DNA of 64,000 bases from assembly GCA_033065855.1 (NCBI GenBank), contig JAVXUO010002285.1, positions 62,001-126,000 of the forward strand, read 5' to 3'. Each line of letters begins with the position of its first letter. The stretch's first letter is position 1. The DNA is from Escallonia rubra (Eukaryota > Streptophyta > Magnoliopsida > Escalloniales > Escalloniaceae). Under the pieces are notes generated by a model. That model was not told the origin of the DNA. It made no database searches and saw only the letters and a list, made by a program, of their open reading frames with translations. Shown one piece after another: positions 60,388-64,000 of this stretch. The translations under genes and the position numbers were made by a program.

Positions 60388-61729
60388 CAAATTCTTCAAA
60401 ATATACATTCATAAAAAAAAACTTAAACTTCAAAATTTTAAGTTCTTTACAGAACGGCTACATTGTCAACTCACGCAGGGGTCATACTACTACGCAAAGT
60501 AGTAGCAAGTGCTCCAAAACCTCAATTAGGTTCTAACCCATCCTCAAGCAATCTATTGGTGTTCATTACCTGTAGAAGTGGAACAAATCGAGGTGACCTT
60601 TTAAGAGGTATGTAAGGTCGCTCAAGAACCAAGCGAAAGAATTATAAAATGATTCAAGATTTACTTCTATGGTAATCTTGCAAAGGATTTCAAACAATCA
60701 CAAATAATTTGAAACAATATGCGGAAAAGTTTCCACTCAATCCCCTTCAATTAGACATCAAAACAATCATTTTCATAGATAATATGAACAAGTTTAGATG
60801 ATATTGACCATGGGCACAGTCAAAGCCACCCAGGCAATGCACAATACATGCTGCATATGCATATGTACAATAACTTGTCCATCAAGATGCTAGCCGGTTT
60901 TCCACGCCGGAAATAGACCATGCTTATAACGCCTTTCAATACAGAACATAATAGACTACCATGGCAATATACTAAAAAAAAACACTAAATCAAGGAATAA
61001 TTCAATGCTCAGCATGCAATAAGAGATGAGCATCGACATGAATTCAAACAACCAATTAAGGCTCGATATTAGGGTTTCAATGGCAATTAAACGTGCTAAT
61101 ATCGATTTATCACTACCTAGAGTTCAAGAATAACCATGAACAAATTTGAGGTTCAGATAGAAATCCTTACCTCGGGGTTTAGATATAAATCCTTATTTGA
61201 ATCCGAAGCTAAGTTATCCTAACCGGACAATCCTCTGTATTAACCTACACGGAAAAATCCAATCATCAGTAGTTATCGCACCGAGAAATATCAAAAACAT
61301 TTAAAGTACCCTTTTAAGCAACCAAAAGTGATTTTTGAACTAAAAAGTGCTTTGAAAAATTTTCCGCTCGAAAATCCGTAACCGATATCCAGATTGAGTG
61401 CTCAAAGTCCATGAAAAATCGCTATCGACCTCGAAATACAACGAAAATTTCAACACTGAAATATCTCAGTAACATAAAGTCCTCCTAAAATTTGCAGACA
61501 AAACTAATCCGATTTTGATATATTAAATAAATCGACAAGCCTTTTTTACAGATACAATTATTTAGCGTCTTTCTTTGACATGGAAAAATTCCAAATATTT
61601 TCACAATGTAAATAGGGGACTCTTTTTTGTACTTAACCACAATTTGAGCAGATCTCTTTTTTGAAAAATGAAGTTCGGAATTGCTGAAACCAAACCACCT
61701 ATAGTGATGATTACGCTAAATATTCCTAA

Positions 61730-62026
61730 ATCAACACACACACGCTATAACACACTGAAAACACACTTTCTCCTACCTACCTCTCTATCGCGCGCGCGCG
61801 CACACACATACACTCATAACACCTATTTTACACACACTAACACACATACTAAAACAACTACACCCACACTAACACACCACACACACCCACATCCGAATTA
61901 CACACACCACACATACGGTCACACTCTCTCTATCTCTCTCCCCCCCTCCCTCACCCCCCCCCCCCACACACACACGACACAGGGCACACACTAAAACATA
62001 AACACACTTCACCAATTACACACACA

Positions 62027-62062
<36 letters not shown>

Positions 62063-62247
62063 AACACACAAAATCAACACACAAACACACACGCATTGCA
62101 CCACTGCACAACACATGCATACACAACACCCATTCTCACGCGCGCATGAGGACACGCACACACAACAAAAACAACAACAATAACAATAACACACAGTCAT
62201 ACACACCTTGTTATACACACACTTCACACATATAAGCACACCCACGG

Positions 62248-62280
<33 letters not shown>

Positions 62281-62420
62281 AAACACACCCACACACACTG
62301 AATTCACAATGTTTCACCTCCACGACACACACGCTGAATTCACACTCCAAACAAACAAGAATTTACCTTGAAAATCGCTACCTATGTCTTCTCTCTCTCT
62401 CTCTCTCTCTTCCTCCCCTA
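61730..62420. repeat. CA/CT-rich microsatellite tract in LTR J
   Basis: Interspersed (CA)n, (CT)n and (CG)n runs are present, for example GCGCGCGCGC at about 61791, CT at 62028-62045 and 62391-62411, and CA at 62247-62273. ORFs here are His/Thr or Cys/Val repeats. Confidence 0.9.
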
Positions 62421-62537
62421 TTTTACTGCCAAGCTCATATGTTCCTTTTTTTTCTCCTTTTTTCCCCTTTCTTTTCTCCTAAATATTTTACCCATAATTT
62501 CCCATTTTTTATAGTTTATTATAACTAGTAAACCTCT

Positions 62538-62551
62538 CCCCCCCCCCCCCC
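62538..62551. repeat. Poly-C tract (14)
   Basis: A C homopolymer near the end of LTR J. Similar runs are at 22349-22368 (20 C) and 3580-3595 (16 G). Confidence 0.95.
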
Positions 62552-62689
62552 TGACCGTAGGAGGTGCCCATTTTTCCTTAATTCTTCCTCACAATTTAAC
62601 ACATGTTGCCACTAATCTAATCCACTTTTGTTCCCAAAATAACATTGGGTTCCTTTATATCCTTTATATCAAAAGATGAAGACGAAAAT

Positions 62690-64000
62690 GAGTCAGTCCT
62701 TGATACAATATAAATCAGTACCAGAGATTAACATATCATGAACTTACAAACATATTACAACACCACTTCCATTTTCAAACTAAGAATAATTTTATTTTCA
62801 CATACGATCCATGGGATATACTGACTTGTCAAATCTTTCATGTTCACTGCTAAGGAGCTTGTTTGAGGCCGTATAAAGATTTGACAAACTTATAAACCTC
62901 ATTTTCTTGGTCTTTTAGTACAAAACGTTTACTTTTTTTATGTACACCTACTCTAAAACACTATTTAGAAGAGCAGTCTTGATATCCATTTTTCATGTAT
63001 AACTATTTTAATTATAAATGACAAAGCAAACAATAATCCTATAGTGCTGATTCTAGCTACTAGAGCAGATGTGTCAAAATAGTCAATCCCTTCCCTAGTG
63101 TGAAACCCTTGGCTACAAGACTTGTTTATATTTACCAATGGATCCGTCGGGCTTAAGAGTTTGCTTAAAGATCCATTTGTAGCCAAGTGGTTTAAACCTA
63201 GTGGTATATTAGTCAAAACTCATGTCTAGTTTGACATTATCGAATTCAGTTCATCATTTACAGCTACTTGCCATAGGGTGGAATCTCAAGAAGTTATCGT
63301 CGATATGTCAAAGCGTCAAGCTCGATGTTATATATACAAGAGGAATCATCTTTATTTTCTACCACCCTCGATTAAAAATTGGTAGAAATTTGGACCATAG
63401 GACTTGGTCTCGTACTTCTCCTTATTTCACCACCTTTCCCCATTTGTGGAGTAGGTTAAACTTCATCCTCATCTTTTATGTCTTCATTTATCCTTTTCTT
63501 AAATAAGGAATTCTAGAAAAATTCTGCTTCTGTAAATGCCAAAAATTAAAAAAAAAATTTGTCTAAGGATTCTGTAGGTTCCATGGTGATGAATTTATAG
63601 GCCTTGCTATGGTGAACAGGAGCCTGAAGACACATTCAATAGCCTTTTCCCCCAAATTTGGGTCTCTTAGGATTTATTAGCTTAACTTATGATCTAGACT
63701 GCCGCATGTTAAGGTGTCCAAGGGAAGGTCTTCTCTTCCTCCAAATTAATTCATAGGGTGTGCCATTAGTGACCTTGTGGGATGTACGATTAAGTATATA
63801 AGTAGCATTTATAAGTGCTTCCCCCCACAAATTTTTAGGCAAATTATAAGTGAACAATGATGTGTTAACCATTTCTTGTAAAGTCCTATTTTTCCTCACG
63901 GCCAAAACATTTTGTTGAGGACTTCTGGAAGCAGTAACTTGATGAATAATACCCAACATTCAAATAGATCATCCAAGAAGAGGTGTAATAGCCTAATCAA
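62690..64000 (-). pseudogene. Ty1/copia pol remnant: integrase end and reverse transcriptase start
   Basis: On the reverse strand 63959-63687 encodes the end of a copia integrase (TASRSPQQN, RKNRTLQEMV, LPKNLWGEAL, YILNRTSHKV, GTPYELIW). Positions 63690-63580 hold the following conserved linker in broken frames. Positions 63216-62965 encode the start of reverse transcriptase (REGIDYFDTSALVARISTI), and 62920-62860 reads VYKFVKSLYGLKQAP, the last recognisable motif before decay. The order IN then RT identifies copia rather than Ty3. Several stops and lost residues (for example FAPVAR reads SALVAR) show it is dead. It continues beyond the window. Confidence 0.85.

Larger units (their letters stand above)
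59045..62650 (-). mobile_element. LTR J, Ty3-type (H-like), with nested Mutator-like element
   Basis: It starts TGTAACAACC and resembles H over 60480-61270, sharing the order of blocks such as CTTGTCCATC/CTAGTCCATC and GCCACCC near CATATGCATATG. The far end is not found, and LTR-like sequence fades at about 62650 before the copia fragment. Splice-like reverse-strand sites are GAGGTAAGG at 61170 and CTACAG/GT at 60572-60570. CA and CT microsatellites fill 61730-62420. Confidence 0.65.

Noticed and set aside
62009..62528. 113- and 106-residue ORFs
   Set aside because: They are CA/CT microsatellite translations within LTR J.

Overview
This is nuclear DNA of a flowering plant, probably a eudicot. 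It consists almost entirely of transposable elements inserted into one another. The evidence is plant-type Ty3 elements with chromodomains, En/Spm-type CACTA transposons, a Mutator-like element, a plant mobile-domain remnant, long GT/GA microsatellites and spliced transposase genes. I see no intact host gene, rRNA, tRNA or CRISPR array. The species cannot be named from this window.

Layout. Element A (Ty3 type, + strand) spans at least 3442-51096. CACTA 'M' sits in its damaged left LTR, and the 3' end of M is tandemly duplicated at the left edge of the window. A's integrase is split at 6248/47476 by element B (Ty3 type, - strand, 6249-47475), which keeps both LTRs. B carries two solo LTRs: E (9770-13045, TSD TTAAG) between RNase H and integrase, and C (14201-43204, TSD GAATA) in the reverse transcriptase. 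C contains D, a truncated + strand Ty3 element. D's 3' LTR contains the CACTA element K (20699-42389, TSD TTT). K encodes two spliced genes, a TNPD-like transposase and a TNPA-like Transposase_24 protein. The transposase gene of K is split by L (28053-36507, TSD ATACC), a very young LTR element with no protein-coding interior. The nest is therefore A > B > C > D > K > L, six levels, and the order gives the sequence of insertion.

Right of A (51097-62650) is a decayed gene of the plant mobile domain (aminotransferase-like) type, broken by solo LTRs H and I. Next comes LTR J, which carries a Mutator-like element (59162-60387, 9-bp TSD). From about 62690 to the right edge is a decayed Ty1/copia pol gene on the - strand.

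K is the only element with essentially complete coding capacity, and L has disrupted it. In A, B, D and the copia fragment the coding regions are broken by stops, frameshifts or deletions. The least expected signal is a shared splice-like architecture. The LTRs of A, C, D, E, H, I, J and L carry a GGTAAG donor-like site, and 0.6-1.8 kb downstream (in LTR orientation) a conserved block ending in CAG/GT.
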